From positions 5,603,001 through 5,667,000 of the forward strand of contig NZ_CP146350.1 in the NCBI RefSeq assembly GCF_037055355.1: a stretch of DNA of 64,000 bases, given 5' to 3'. Below are positions 1 to 7,899 of this stretch, in pieces. Positions within the stretch are counted from its first letter, which is position 1. Every line of letters starts with the position of its first letter. Both the position numbers and the translations under genes were made by a program. The notes beneath the pieces are model-generated. The model saw only the letters and a program-made list of their open reading frames with translations. It ran no database searches and had not been told where the DNA came from. The stretch is from Streptomyces sp. DG1A-41. GTDB lineage: Bacteria > Actinomycetota > Actinomycetes > Streptomycetales > Streptomycetaceae.

Positions 1-271
1 CCACGACCCGTTCCTTCGACGTGCGGCCCGACGTGAGGCTGCTGACGGCCGCCTGGACTGCGGCGCGCATGTCGGTGCCGGTGTAGACGGTGCTGCTGCC
101 GCGCCGGGCGGTCCAGTTGCTGCCGCTCTGCACGGCCTCGGCCTGGTAGGAGCCGTCTCCGCAGGCCGTCGCTCGCGTGGGGGCGGCGGTGGCGGGGGCG
201 GTCAGGGTGCCGGCGGCGGTGAGGACGGCGGTGGCACCGGCGGCGGCGAGGAATGCGGCTCTGCGTCCCAT
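1..271 (-). CDS. Exported protein, N-terminal fragment (possible polysaccharide lyase)
   Basis: Only about 90 N-terminal codons are present; the gene reads leftward from an ATG at 271 and leaves the window. The start resembles a Tat leader: GRRAAFLAAAG, a twin arginine followed by a hydrophobic run, ending in an Ala-rich stretch (TAPATAAPTRA). The mature part contains SYQAEAVQSGSNWTARRG and VYTGTDMRAAVQAAV. This opening resembles secreted beta-helix carbohydrate-active enzymes of Streptomyces, but no catalytic region is visible, so the enzymatic role is inference. A LacI-family operator lies 33 bp upstream, which supports carbohydrate-responsive control. The next gene, nnr, is divergent. Confidence 0.6.
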   Translation of the reverse strand, partial: MGRRAAFLAAAGATAVLTAAGTLTAPATAAPTRATACGDGSYQAEAVQSGSNWTARRGSSTVYTGTDMRAAVQAAVSSLTSGRTSKERVV

Positions 272-303
272 GGGGGCCTCGGTTTCGTCGAACGTGGGGG
301 GTG

Positions 304-317
304 TGCAAGCGCTTTCT
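304..317. promoter_or_regulatory. LacI-family operator candidate
   Basis: TGCAAGCGCTTTCT matches the classical LacI/GalR operator pattern TGNAANCGNTTNCA at every fixed position except the last. It lies between the divergent exported-protein gene (start 271) and nnr (start 432), close to the former. The usual reading is sugar-inducible repression of the exported protein. The cognate regulator is not identified; the LacI protein encoded at 12773 appears to sit next to a different motif. Confidence 0.6.
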
Positions 318-431
318 GCGCGGCCGGTGAGTCTGGCAAAGGGCAGGCAAAGCGTCAATGGATGCGACACGGTTCGGAGTTGCGCGAGATACGGGGGAGT
401 GGCCGGGCGGTCGTACGGGAAACTCGACCGC

Positions 432-1880
432 ATGCGTACTGCGTACAGCGTGGAGACGGTCAGGACCGCCGAACGGGAGCTGATGACGCGGCTGCCGGAG
501 GGGGCGCTGATGCAACGCGCCGCCGCCGGACTCGCCGCGGCCTGCGCCGACCTGCTGGGGCGGGTGTACGGCAGCAGGGTCGTGCTGCTGGTCGGGAGCG
601 GGGACAACGGTGGTGACGCGCTGTACGCCGGGGCCCGGCTGGCCCGGCGCGGGGCCGGTGTCACCGCGGTGTTGCTCGCGCCGGAGCGGGCTCATGCCGG
701 GGGGCTCGCGGTCCTGCGGCGGGCCGGGGGGCGGGTCGTGAGCGCCGATGGCACCGAGGGTGCGCGGGGCGTCGAGGAGCTGGTCGAGCGGGCGGATCTC
801 GTCATCGACGGCATCGTCGGTATCGGTGGGAAGGGCGGCCTGAGGCCGGACGCGGTGCCGCTGGCCGCCGCCGCCGAACGGTCGCGGGGCGCCGTGGTCG
901 CCGTCGATCTGCCCAGCGGGGTCGACGCCGACACCGGGGAGGTGCGCGGCGTGGCGGTCCGGGCCGATCTGACGGTGACGTTCGGGACGCACAAGCCGGG
1001 GCTGCTGATCGATCCGGCGCGGGAGTACGCGGGGTCGGTGCGGCTGGTCGACATCGGTCTTGAGCTGCCGGCCGAGCCGGAGCTGGAGGCGTTGCAGCAC
1101 GCGGACGTGGAGCGGTTGCTGCCGGTGCCGCGGGCCGAGAGCGACAAGTACCGGCGGGGTGTCGTCGGCATCGCCGCCGGGTCCGCGCGCTACCCCGGGG
1201 CCGCCGTGCTCGCCGTCGCGGGGGCGCTGCGGGGCGGGGCCGGGGCCGTGCGGTACGTCGGGCCGGCCGGGGACGCCGTCATCACACGGTTCCCCGAGAC
1301 GCTCGTGTCGGACCACGGGCCGAAGCATGCCGGGCGGGTGCAGGCGTGGGTCGTCGGGCCGGGGGCCGGGGACGACGCGGCGACGGTCGGGGAGGTGCTG
1401 GCGGCCGACGTCCCGGTGCTGGTCGACGCGGACGGGCTGCGGTTGGCCGAGGCGGGGGTCGTGCGGGCGCGGCGGGCGCCGACGCTGATGACGCCGCATG
1501 CCGGGGAGGCGGCGGCGCTGCTCGGGGTCGACCGGGCGGACGTCGAGGGCGGGCGGCTGGCGGCGGTGCGGGAGCTGGCCGGGCGGTACGGGGCGACCGT
1601 GCTGTTGAAGGGGTCCACGACGTTGGTCGCCGACTCGGGGGGCGGGGCGGTGCGGGTGAATCCGACGGGGACGTCCTGGCTGGCCACGGCGGGGAGCGGG
1701 GACGTGCTCTCGGGGCTGGCGGGGTCGTTGCTGGCGGCGGGGCTTTCCGCGGTGGACGCGGGGAGTGTCGGGGCATATGTGCACGGACTGGCCGGGAGGC
1801 TGGCGGCGGACGGGGCGCCGGTGGGGGCGCATGACGTGGCGGAGGCCGTCCCCGAGGCCTGGCGGAATGTTTTCGGCTGA
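432..1880 (+). CDS. nnr: Bifunctional NAD(P)H-hydrate repair enzyme
   Basis: A 482-residue fusion that repairs hydrated NAD(P)H. The N-terminal YjeF_N domain (about 1-220) epimerises NAD(P)HX and carries GSGDNGGDAL at 55-64. The C-terminal ribokinase-like domain (about 235-482) is the ADP-dependent (S)-NAD(P)H-hydrate dehydratase, with KYRRGVVGIAAGS near its start and the nucleotide-binding AGSGDVLSG around 419-427. The open frame extends upstream to 177, but that part overlaps the divergent gene. The ATG at 432 (MRTAYSVETVRTAE) gives the normal family N-terminus. Cytoplasmic housekeeping enzyme, often next to alr in actinobacteria, as here. Confidence 0.93.
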   Translation: MRTAYSVETVRTAERELMTRLPEGALMQRAAAGLAAACADLLGRVYGSRVVLLVGSGDNGGDALYAGARLARRGAGVTAVLLAPERAHAGGLAVLRRAGGRVVSADGTEGARGVEELVERADLVIDGIVGIGGKGGLRPDAVPLAAAAERSRGAVVAVDLPSGVDADTGEVRGVAVRADLTVTFGTHKPGLLIDPAREYAGSVRLVDIGLELPAEPELEALQHADVERLLPVPRAESDKYRRGVVGIAAGSARYPGAAVLAVAGALRGGAGAVRYVGPAGDAVITRFPETLVSDHGPKHAGRVQAWVVGPGAGDDAATVGEVLAADVPVLVDADGLRLAEAGVVRARRAPTLMTPHAGEAAALLGVDRADVEGGRLAAVRELAGRYGATVLLKGSTTLVADSGGGAVRVNPTGTSWLATAGSGDVLSGLAGSLLAAGLSAVDAGSVGAYVHGLAGRLAADGAPVGAHDVAEAVPEAWRNVFG

Positions 1881-1995
1881 GTGAGAGGGAGGGTGCAGGT
1901 GGGTGGGGGTTGCTGTGGGTGGGTCGCCCCCGCCTCCCCTTCCCGTCCCGAGTTCCGGGGGCCGCCGCCCCGGGCCCCCGCCTGGGCCTGGGCGG

Positions 1996-2023
1996 CCTCG
2001 TCCTCAAGCGCCGGACGGGCTGA
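1996..2023. repeat. Probable dispersed intergenic repeat
   Basis: The segment contains TCAAGCGCCGGACGGGCTGA inside the 240-bp gap between nnr and the L,D-transpeptidase gene. From memory, near-identical strings recur many times in intergenic DNA of streptomycetes. Only one copy is seen in this window, so the repeat status rests on prior knowledge. The rest of the gap is G/C-skewed low-complexity sequence with no obvious gene. Confidence 0.4.
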
Positions 2024-2118
2024 GAGGGGCTGAGCGCCGCTGTCAGGTGCGGGCCGTCCGGGGGAACCGGCCGCGCGGCAACCCCGGGCCTCCCCATCAC
2101 CCCCGTTTGTCTGATCAC

Positions 2119-3021
2119 ATGACCAGCAGACGTACCGCCGGGTGCGCCCTCGCCCTCCTGCTCGCCGCTGTCACCGCGCTGCCCGCCGGTGTCGCCCGTG
2201 CGGCTCCCGTGCCGCCCGCTCCCGTGCCGCCCGCTCCCGGGCCCCTGGGCGAACTGGTCCCGGGGGTCGCTCCCAGGCCCGCGCAGCCCTGGTCCGTCGA
2301 CACGCCCGACCAGGCGCTGCCGCCGGTGGTGTACACACCGTCGGCCGAGGAGGAGGCCGTCGAGCCGCGGAGGGCGGTGGAGGGGACGTACGCACTCGTC
2401 GAGTACGTGCCGTTGGGTGAGGCGGTCGCACGGGTGAGCTGCACCGGGAAGGCCGGCCCGTATCAGCGGCAGGTCGAGCGGTGGCTGGGGCTGAGGGTGG
2501 ACGGGACGCAGTCGGCGGCCGACTGCCGGGCCGTCCGGGCGTTCCAGGTGAGGCAGGGCATCAAGCCGGCCATCGGGTTCGCCGGGCCCGTGACCTGGGC
2601 CCGGATGCAGTATCTGTCGGCGCGCCGGAATCCCAACGCCGCCGGTCGGTGCCCGGTGCGGAGCTACCCCGTGGCGTGTGTGGATCTCAGCCGGCAGCTG
2701 ACCTGGGTGCAGAAAGGGCGCAAGGTCGTGTTCGGGGCGGTGCCGATCCGCAGCGGGCGGGCCGGATACCGGACCCGGGCCGGGTGGCACAAGGTCTACT
2801 GGCGGCACAAGAACCACTGGTCGACGCTGTACAACACGCCCATGCCGTACTCCCAGTTCTTCAGCGGCGGGCAGGCCTTCCACGGCGTCTACGGCAGCCT
2901 CAACACCACCGTCGGCTCCATGGGCTGCGTCAATCTCTCCGTCCCCGACGCGCGGAGGCTGTGGAGCGTGCTGAAGAAGGGCGACCGCGTGTTCGTGTGG
3001 GGGCGCAGGCCCGGGACGTAG
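2119..3021 (+). CDS. Secreted L,D-transpeptidase with peptidoglycan-binding domain
   Basis: A 300-residue exported protein that should form 3-3 crosslinks in peptidoglycan. The start is the ATG at 2119 (MTSRRTAGCALALLLAAVT), a clean signal peptide ending near ARA; the upstream in-frame sequence is non-coding in character. A Pro-rich linker precedes a PG_binding_1-like module (about 100-165: a Cys pair, QRQVERWLG, AVRAFQVRQGI). The YkuD catalytic domain follows, with His255 (HGVYGS) and catalytic Cys270 in GSMGCVNL. The middle residue of the signature is Met rather than the usual His, as in some actinobacterial members. It sits next to alr, another cell-wall gene. Confidence 0.9.
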   Translation: MTSRRTAGCALALLLAAVTALPAGVARAAPVPPAPVPPAPGPLGELVPGVAPRPAQPWSVDTPDQALPPVVYTPSAEEEAVEPRRAVEGTYALVEYVPLGEAVARVSCTGKAGPYQRQVERWLGLRVDGTQSAADCRAVRAFQVRQGIKPAIGFAGPVTWARMQYLSARRNPNAAGRCPVRSYPVACVDLSRQLTWVQKGRKVVFGAVPIRSGRAGYRTRAGWHKVYWRHKNHWSTLYNTPMPYSQFFSGGQAFHGVYGSLNTTVGSMGCVNLSVPDARRLWSVLKKGDRVFVWGRRPGT

Positions 3022-3081
3022 CAGCCGCCGCCGGGGGCCGCTGCCTCGGGCGTGTCGGGCCCCTCTGAGACACTGGGCGCG

Positions 3082-4251
3082 ATGAGCGAGAGAACAGTCC
3101 CGCGGACCGCGCCCCTGCGCGCCCGCGCGGAGATCGACCTGGCCGCCCTGCGGGCCAATGTGCGGGCGCTGCGTGCCCACGCGCCGGGCGCGGCCCTGAT
3201 GGCCGTGGTGAAGTCAGAGGCGTACGGCCACGGGGCTGTGCCGTGTGCCCGCGCGGCCGTCGCCGCGGGGGCGGACTGGCTGGGCACGGCGACGCCCGAG
3301 GAGGCCCTCGCCCTGCGGGCCGCCGGGCTGCCGGGCCGCATCATGTGCTGGCTGTGGACGCCCGGCGGACCCTGGCGCGAGGCCATCGAGGCGGACCTCG
3401 ACGTGTCCGTCAGCGGGATGTGGGCCCTGGCCGAGGTCACCGAGGCGGCCCGGCTCGCCGGTCGGCCCGCGCGGGTGCAGCTCAAGGCCGACACCGGGCT
3501 CGGCCGGGGCGGCTGCCAGCCCGGGGACGACTGGGCCGGGCTGGTCCGGGAGGCGCTGCGCGCCGAGGCCGAGGGGCTCCTGCGGATCACGGGGCTGTGG
3601 TCGCACTTCGCCTGTGCCGACGAGCCCGGCCACCCTTCCATCGCCGCCCAGCTCGGCCGCTTCCGGGAGATGGTCGCGTACGCCGAGGAGCAGGGCGCCC
3701 GCCCCGAGGTCCGGCACATCGCCAACTCGCCGGCCACGCTCACGCTCCCCGAGAGCCATTTCGACCTGGTCCGGGCCGGCATCGCCACCTACGGCATCTC
3801 GCCCAGCCCCGAGCTCGGCACCCCGGCCGACTTCGGGCTGCGCCCGGTGATGACGCTGTCCGCCGCGCTCGCCCTGGTCAAGCACGTGCCGGGCGGGCAC
3901 GGCGTCAGCTACGGCCACCGGTATGTGACGCCCGGCGAGACCACCCTCGGCCTCGTCCCGCTGGGCTACGCCGACGGCATCCCGCGGCACGCCTCCTCGG
4001 CCGGGCCGGTCCTGATCGAGGGCAAGTGGCGCACGATCGCGGGGCGGGTCGCCATGGACCAGTTCGTGGTCGACCTGGGCGGTGACGAGCCCGCGCCGGG
4101 CGCCGAGGCGGTGCTCTTCGGGCCGGGGGACCGCGGCGAGCCCACCGCCGAGGACTGGGCCCAGGCGGCCGGAACCATCGCCTACGAGATCGTGACCCGG
4201 ATCGGAACGCGTGTTCCCCGCGTCTATGTGAATGAGGAACAGGACGGGTAA
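3082..4251 (+). CDS. alr: Alanine racemase
   Basis: A 389-residue PLP enzyme that interconverts L- and D-alanine for peptidoglycan synthesis. The PLP-binding Lys is K44 in VVKSEAYGHG, the family signature. The C-terminal beta domain contains GVSYGHRYVTPGETTLGLVPLGYADG, interrupted here only for length by its own continuation (DGIPRHASS), and includes the catalytic tyrosine region. The ATG at 3082 (MSERTVPRTA) is preferred over an upstream GTG at 3052 that would add ten unconserved residues. It is followed 134 bp later by an alpha/beta hydrolase on the same strand. Confidence 0.96.
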   Translation: MSERTVPRTAPLRARAEIDLAALRANVRALRAHAPGAALMAVVKSEAYGHGAVPCARAAVAAGADWLGTATPEEALALRAAGLPGRIMCWLWTPGGPWREAIEADLDVSVSGMWALAEVTEAARLAGRPARVQLKADTGLGRGGCQPGDDWAGLVREALRAEAEGLLRITGLWSHFACADEPGHPSIAAQLGRFREMVAYAEEQGARPEVRHIANSPATLTLPESHFDLVRAGIATYGISPSPELGTPADFGLRPVMTLSAALALVKHVPGGHGVSYGHRYVTPGETTLGLVPLGYADGIPRHASSAGPVLIEGKWRTIAGRVAMDQFVVDLGGDEPAPGAEAVLFGPGDRGEPTAEDWAQAAGTIAYEIVTRIGTRVPRVYVNEEQDG

Positions 4252-4385
4252 CTCGCACAGAGGACCGTTCACGCGAAGAACACCAGGCACCCTGGCAACA
4301 GCAGCAAGCAAGCGCGACAGCAGCCACAACCACGGCGGCAGCCACAAGCATCGGCAGCAGTCCCCCGGGCGAAGAGGAGCGGTAC

Positions 4386-5645
4386 GTGAGCGAGAGCAGT
4401 GCGGAGGTCGTCGCGAACGCCGCCACCGCGGCCGTCGCGGCCTCCGCCGCGGGCGCGGCGGGAGGCTGGCGCCGGGCGACCGGCATCGCCGGTGTCGCGA
4501 TAGGCGTGGTGGCCGCGGGAGCGGCCGCCGGTGTCGCCCTGGAGCGGATGACGGTCGGCCGGGGCATGCGCCAGAAGGCCCGGCTCGCCCTCGACTCCGC
4601 GGGCCCCTACGGCTCGCTGCGCGGCATGCCCGGAAAGGCGTCCGCCGACGACGGCACGGAGCTGTACTACGAGGTCGACGACCTCGACCCGGAGGCCGCC
4701 CCCGCCGCCATCGGCCCGCGCCGCCGACGGCTCTTCGGCCGCAAGGCCCCCGCCCCCGTCACCGTCGTCTTCAGCCACGGCTACTGCCTCAACCAGGACT
4801 CCTGGCACTTCCAGCGGGCGGCGCTCAGAGGCGTCGTACGGACCGTCCACTGGGACCAGCGCAGCCACGGCCGGTCCGGGCGGGGCGTGGCCCAGGGGCG
4901 GGACGAGCCGATCACCATCGAGCAGCTGGGCCGCGACCTGAAGGCCGTCATCGACGCGGCCGCGCCCGAGGGGCCGATCGTGCTGGTCGGGCACTCGATG
5001 GGCGGCATGACGGTGATGGCGCTGGCCGACCAGTACCCCGAGCTGATCCGGGAGCGGGTCGTCGGGGTGGCCTTCGTGGGCACGTCGTCGGGGCGGCTCG
5101 GCGAGGTCAACTACGGGCTTCCGGTGGCCGGCGTCAACGTGGTGCGGCGGGTGCTGCCCGGCGTGCTGAAGGCGATGGGGCAGCGGGCCGACCTGGTGGA
5201 GAAGGGGCGCCGGGCCACCGCGGAGCTGTTCGCCGGGATCATCAAGCGGTATTCGTTCGCGTCCCGGGACGTCGACCCGGCCATCGCCCGGTTCGCCGAG
5301 CGGATGATCGAGAGCACGCCCATCGACGTGGTCGCCGAGTACTACCCGGCGTTCAACGACCACGACAAGACCGAGGCGCTCGCCCACTTCGCCGACATAC
5401 CGGTCCTCGTCCTGGCCGGGGTGCAGGACCTGGTCACGCCGAGTGAGCACAGCGAGGCGATCGCCGATCTGCTGCCGGACGCCGAGCTGGTGCTGGTGCC
5501 GGACGCGGGGCACCTGGTGATGCTGGAACACCCGGAAGTGGTCACCGACCGCCTCGCCGACCTGCTCACCCGCACGGGTGCCGTGCCCGCAGGAGCTACC
5601 GTGAAGGGTTATGGAAGCACCAGCAGCACTGCACAACCCGGCTGA
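4386..5645 (+). CDS. Membrane-anchored alpha/beta hydrolase
   Basis: A 419-residue alpha/beta-hydrolase-fold protein with a GTG start 5 nt after an AGAGGAGC ribosome-binding site. A hydrophobic segment (about 32-57, GIAGVAIGVVAAGAAAGVA) suggests an N-terminal membrane anchor. The likely catalytic triad is Ser204 (GHSMGG), Asp348 (AGVQDLVTP) and His376 (DAGHLVMLEHP); HGYCLNQDSW is the oxyanion region. The substrate is unknown. In Streptomyces this gene consistently sits between alr and tsaE, and its last 35 bp overlap the start of tsaE, implying translational coupling. Confidence 0.85.
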   Translation: MSESSAEVVANAATAAVAASAAGAAGGWRRATGIAGVAIGVVAAGAAAGVALERMTVGRGMRQKARLALDSAGPYGSLRGMPGKASADDGTELYYEVDDLDPEAAPAAIGPRRRRLFGRKAPAPVTVVFSHGYCLNQDSWHFQRAALRGVVRTVHWDQRSHGRSGRGVAQGRDEPITIEQLGRDLKAVIDAAAPEGPIVLVGHSMGGMTVMALADQYPELIRERVVGVAFVGTSSGRLGEVNYGLPVAGVNVVRRVLPGVLKAMGQRADLVEKGRRATAELFAGIIKRYSFASRDVDPAIARFAERMIESTPIDVVAEYYPAFNDHDKTEALAHFADIPVLVLAGVQDLVTPSEHSEAIADLLPDAELVLVPDAGHLVMLEHPEVVTDRLADLLTRTGAVPAGATVKGYGSTSSTAQPG

Positions 5646-6132
5646 GCCCGGGTCCGTCCAGATCGTCGTCACGTCCCCCGAGCAGATGAGGGAGCTGGGC
5701 CGCCGGCTCGCGAAACTGCTGCGCGCGGGTGATCTGGTGATGCTCAGCGGAGAGCTCGGGGCGGGCAAGACGACACTGACGCGCGGGCTGGGCGAGGGGC
5801 TCGGTGTGCGCGGGGCCGTCACCTCGCCGACGTTCGTGATCGCCCGAGTGCATCCGTCGCTGGGCGACGGGCCGCCGCTGGTCCATGTCGACGCGTACCG
5901 GCTGTCCGGCGGGCTGGACGAGATGGAGGACCTCGATCTCGATGTCTCGCTGCCCGAGTCCGTGGTCGTGGTGGAGTGGGGCGAGGGCAAGGTCGAGGAG
6001 CTGACCGAGGACCGGCTCCAGGTGGTCATCCACCGGGCGGTGGGCGACACGACCGACGAGGTCCGGCAGATGACGGTCACCGGTGTGGGGGAACGCTGGG
6101 CTTCGGTGGACCTGAGCGTGCTCGCGGCGTAG
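5611..6132 (+). CDS. tsaE: tRNA t6A biosynthesis ATPase TsaE
   Basis: A 173-residue P-loop ATPase needed for N6-threonylcarbamoyladenosine (t6A37) formation on ANN-decoding tRNAs, acting with TsaB and TsaD. The Walker A motif GELGAGKTT lies at 47-55. Conserved SPTFVIARVH and HVDAYRL, containing the TsaE-specific acidic residue, follow. It overlaps the end of the upstream hydrolase by 35 bp. Its partner genes tsaB and tsaD lie 1.1 kb downstream on the same strand, separated by two small genes. Confidence 0.93.
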   Translation: MEAPAALHNPAEPGSVQIVVTSPEQMRELGRRLAKLLRAGDLVMLSGELGAGKTTLTRGLGEGLGVRGAVTSPTFVIARVHPSLGDGPPLVHVDAYRLSGGLDEMEDLDLDVSLPESVVVVEWGEGKVEELTEDRLQVVIHRAVGDTTDEVRQMTVTGVGERWASVDLSVLAA

Positions 6133-6227
6133 CTCCCGCCGCGTGGTGTTCTGATGAACGTTCCGACAAGGCGTCGGCAAAATGTTGCGTTCGGCGTCTC
6201 GTGCGTGGTCACATGGTATCCAGTCCG

Positions 6228-6247
6228 TAGTTAGGTGTGCCTAACTA
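6228..6247. promoter_or_regulatory. DtxR/IdeR-type iron-box-like palindrome
   Basis: A perfect inverted repeat, TAGTTAGG-TGTG-CCTAACTA. The core TTAGGTGTGCCTAAC matches 13 of the first 15 positions of the DtxR/IdeR/DmdR consensus TTAGGTTAGCCTAACCTAA as I recall it. It ends 27 bp before the ATG of the 61-codon gene at 6275, a good position for an operator over the promoter or leader. Iron control is inferred from the motif alone. Confidence 0.5.
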
Positions 6248-6274
6248 CGTCCGCCCCGCCTTCGGGAGGCGTCC

Positions 6275-6460
6275 ATGTCGGCTACAGAGAGCAAGGGGCA
6301 GCCGCTGCCGTTCGCGGTCGCCGGGGTGTCCATGCGTGACCTGCTCGCGGCGGGCGAGGCGGCAGCGCTGATCTCCACGCCACCGCGGGCTCCCGAGCCG
6401 GAGTTCGCCGAGCCGGGCGAGCCGGTCGGGTCGGTGGCGAACCACCGCGAAGCGGCCTGA
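6275..6460 (+). CDS. Small conserved protein of unknown function (61 aa)
   Basis: A short protein beginning MSATESKGQPLPFAVAGVSM with a strong GGGAGG ribosome-binding site 5 nt before the ATG. There is no membrane segment or cysteine. The N-terminal half (PFAVAGVSMRDLLAAGEAAAL) could form one amphipathic helix, and the C-terminal half is acidic and proline-rich. I recall similar short proteins at this position in other streptomycetes but no function. The perfect TTAGG/CCTAA palindrome just upstream suggests metal-responsive expression. Confidence 0.7.
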   Translation: MSATESKGQPLPFAVAGVSMRDLLAAGEAAALISTPPRAPEPEFAEPGEPVGSVANHREAA

Positions 6461-6467
6461 TCCGCAC

Positions 6468-6554
6468 GACAGGCCCTGGAACGACGGGCCCTGCAACGAC
6501 GGGCCCTGGAACGACGGGCCCTGGAACGACAGGCCCTGGAACGACAGGCCCTAG
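6468..6554. repeat. 15-bp tandem repeat array (about 6 units)
   Basis: Six near-identical 15-bp units of the form GACRGGCCCTGGAAC fill the convergent gap between the 61-codon gene (ends 6460) and the membrane protein read from the other strand (stop at 6551). Units differ only at A/G position 4 and one terminal base. Each contains a GGCC core. The last unit overlaps the stop codon of the minus-strand gene. The array may act in termination or simply be replication slippage. Confidence 0.85.
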
Positions 6555-7108
6555 CCGACGACCACGACCTTGCGGCCGATCGTCGCGAACGTCCACATCG
6601 CCGCGCCGTCCGCGCGTGACTCGCGGATGCCGCCCGTGCGGACCTTCCTGGCCGGTGCGGCGGTCGAGTCGGCCACGGCCGCGCTGAAGCCGATGACCAC
6701 GCCGTCCACGCTGGTGAAGCGCACGACGTGCTCGACGGGGACGCCGTCGGAGCCGGTGACCGCGTTCGAGCGGGACGTGACCGCGTAGGTGCCCGGGGCC
6801 GGGTCCACCGCGCTCGGCTCGACCTCGAACGTGCGGGTGACCGTCCCGCCCTCGCCGACCAGCCACACCCGGTCGCCGCGCAGGGAGTACACGACCCGTG
6901 CGCCCTCGCCGGAGCCGCCGGGCAGCGCGGCGGGGTCCTTCCTGGCCCGGGGCGGCGCCTTCGAGACGCCGGCCGCCGGTGCGGCGCCCGCCTGTTCCCT
7001 GCCCAGCCCTGCCGGGAGGGTCTGTGACGCCTGGTGGGCGAGGTAGCCGACCGCCGCGAGGGCCGCGGCGGTGAGCCCGGCCACGATCCCCGAACTGCTG
7101 ACTGCCAC
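6551..7108 (-). CDS. Membrane-anchored protein with degenerate YkuD-like domain
   Basis: A 185-residue protein starting at a GTG (VAVSSSGIVAGLTAAALAAV) 7 nt after GGAGGTG. It has one N-terminal membrane segment and an Ala/Pro linker. The C-terminal half (about 80-185) resembles a YkuD L,D-transpeptidase domain: GTYAVTSRSNAV, HVVRFTSVDGVVIGFSA and a terminal TIGRKVVVVG. However, the usual FHA...HGCIR catalytic His/Cys are replaced (GFSAA, RTGGIRES). If the fold assignment is right, it is a catalytically dead homologue. It is divergent from tsaB. Confidence 0.7.
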   Translation of the reverse strand: MAVSSSGIVAGLTAAALAAVGYLAHQASQTLPAGLGREQAGAAPAAGVSKAPPRARKDPAALPGGSGEGARVVYSLRGDRVWLVGEGGTVTRTFEVEPSAVDPAPGTYAVTSRSNAVTGSDGVPVEHVVRFTSVDGVVIGFSAAVADSTAAPARKVRTGGIRESRADGAAMWTFATIGRKVVVVG

Positions 7109-7245
7109 CGGCGCCCACCTCCGCGTCGTACGTCCCTGTCGTGCACGGTGCGCATGCCGCGCCGTGACGGAAGGTGACGGTAGCAGCAGGTGACGGCCCG
7201 GGCGGTGCGGCCGTGCCGGGCCCCGGGGAGCCGTAGGCTGTTTGC

Positions 7246-7899
7246 GTGCTCTTGCTCGCTCTGGATACCGCCACACCCGCCGTCACCGTCGCGCTGCACG
7301 ACGGCCGGGACGTCATCGCCTCGTCGAGTCAGGTGGACGCGCGCCGGCACGGGGAACTGCTGCTGCCCGCGATCGACCGGGTGCTCGCCGAGGCCGATCT
7401 GACGCTCGACGCCGTCACCGGGGTCGTCGCCGGCATCGGGCCGGGCCCGTACACCGGGCTGCGGGTCGGGCTGATGACCGCCGAGACCTTCGGGCTCGCG
7501 CTCGGCGTCCCCGTGCACGGCGTGTGCACGCTGGACGGCCTCGCCTACGCCGCCGACATGGAGGGCCCGTTCGTCGTGGCGACCGACGCCCGCCGCAAGG
7601 AGGTGTACTGGGCGCGCTACGCCGACTCCCGCACCCGCGTCACCGACCCGGCCGTCGACCGGCCCGCCGACATCGCCGAGCAGGTCGCGGGGCTGCCCGC
7701 GGTCGGCGCGGGCGCGCTGCTGTACCCGGACGCCTTCCCCCAGGCGCACGAGCCCGAGCACGTGTCCGCCGCCGCGCTCGCCCGGCTGGCCGCCGAACGG
7801 CTGGCGGCGGGCGAGGAACTCCCCGCGCCCCGGCCGCTGTATCTGCGCCGCCCCGACGCCCAGGTCCCCAAGAACTACAAGGTGGTCACGCCCAAGTGA
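7246..7899 (+). CDS. tsaB: t6A complex subunit TsaB
   Basis: A 217-residue ASKHA-fold protein that dimerises with TsaD in the threonylcarbamoyl-transfer complex. The N-terminus LLLALDTATPAVTVAL and GIGPGPYTGLRVG (63-75) are diagnostic. It is shorter than TsaD and lacks the metal-binding histidines, as expected. It uses a GTG start. Its stop overlaps the rimI start in GTGA, so the two genes should be translationally coupled. Confidence 0.94.
   Translation: MLLLALDTATPAVTVALHDGRDVIASSSQVDARRHGELLLPAIDRVLAEADLTLDAVTGVVAGIGPGPYTGLRVGLMTAETFGLALGVPVHGVCTLDGLAYAADMEGPFVVATDARRKEVYWARYADSRTRVTDPAVDRPADIAEQVAGLPAVGAGALLYPDAFPQAHEPEHVSAAALARLAAERLAAGEELPAPRPLYLRRPDAQVPKNYKVVTPK

Noticed and set aside
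177..431. Upstream in-frame extension of nnr
   Set aside because: It overlaps the divergent exported-protein gene and its operator, and adds unconserved sequence before the family-typical MRTAYSVETVRTAE start.
6468..6555. Possible CRISPR array
   Set aside because: The units are contiguous 15-bp tandem repeats without spacers, and no cas genes are nearby.
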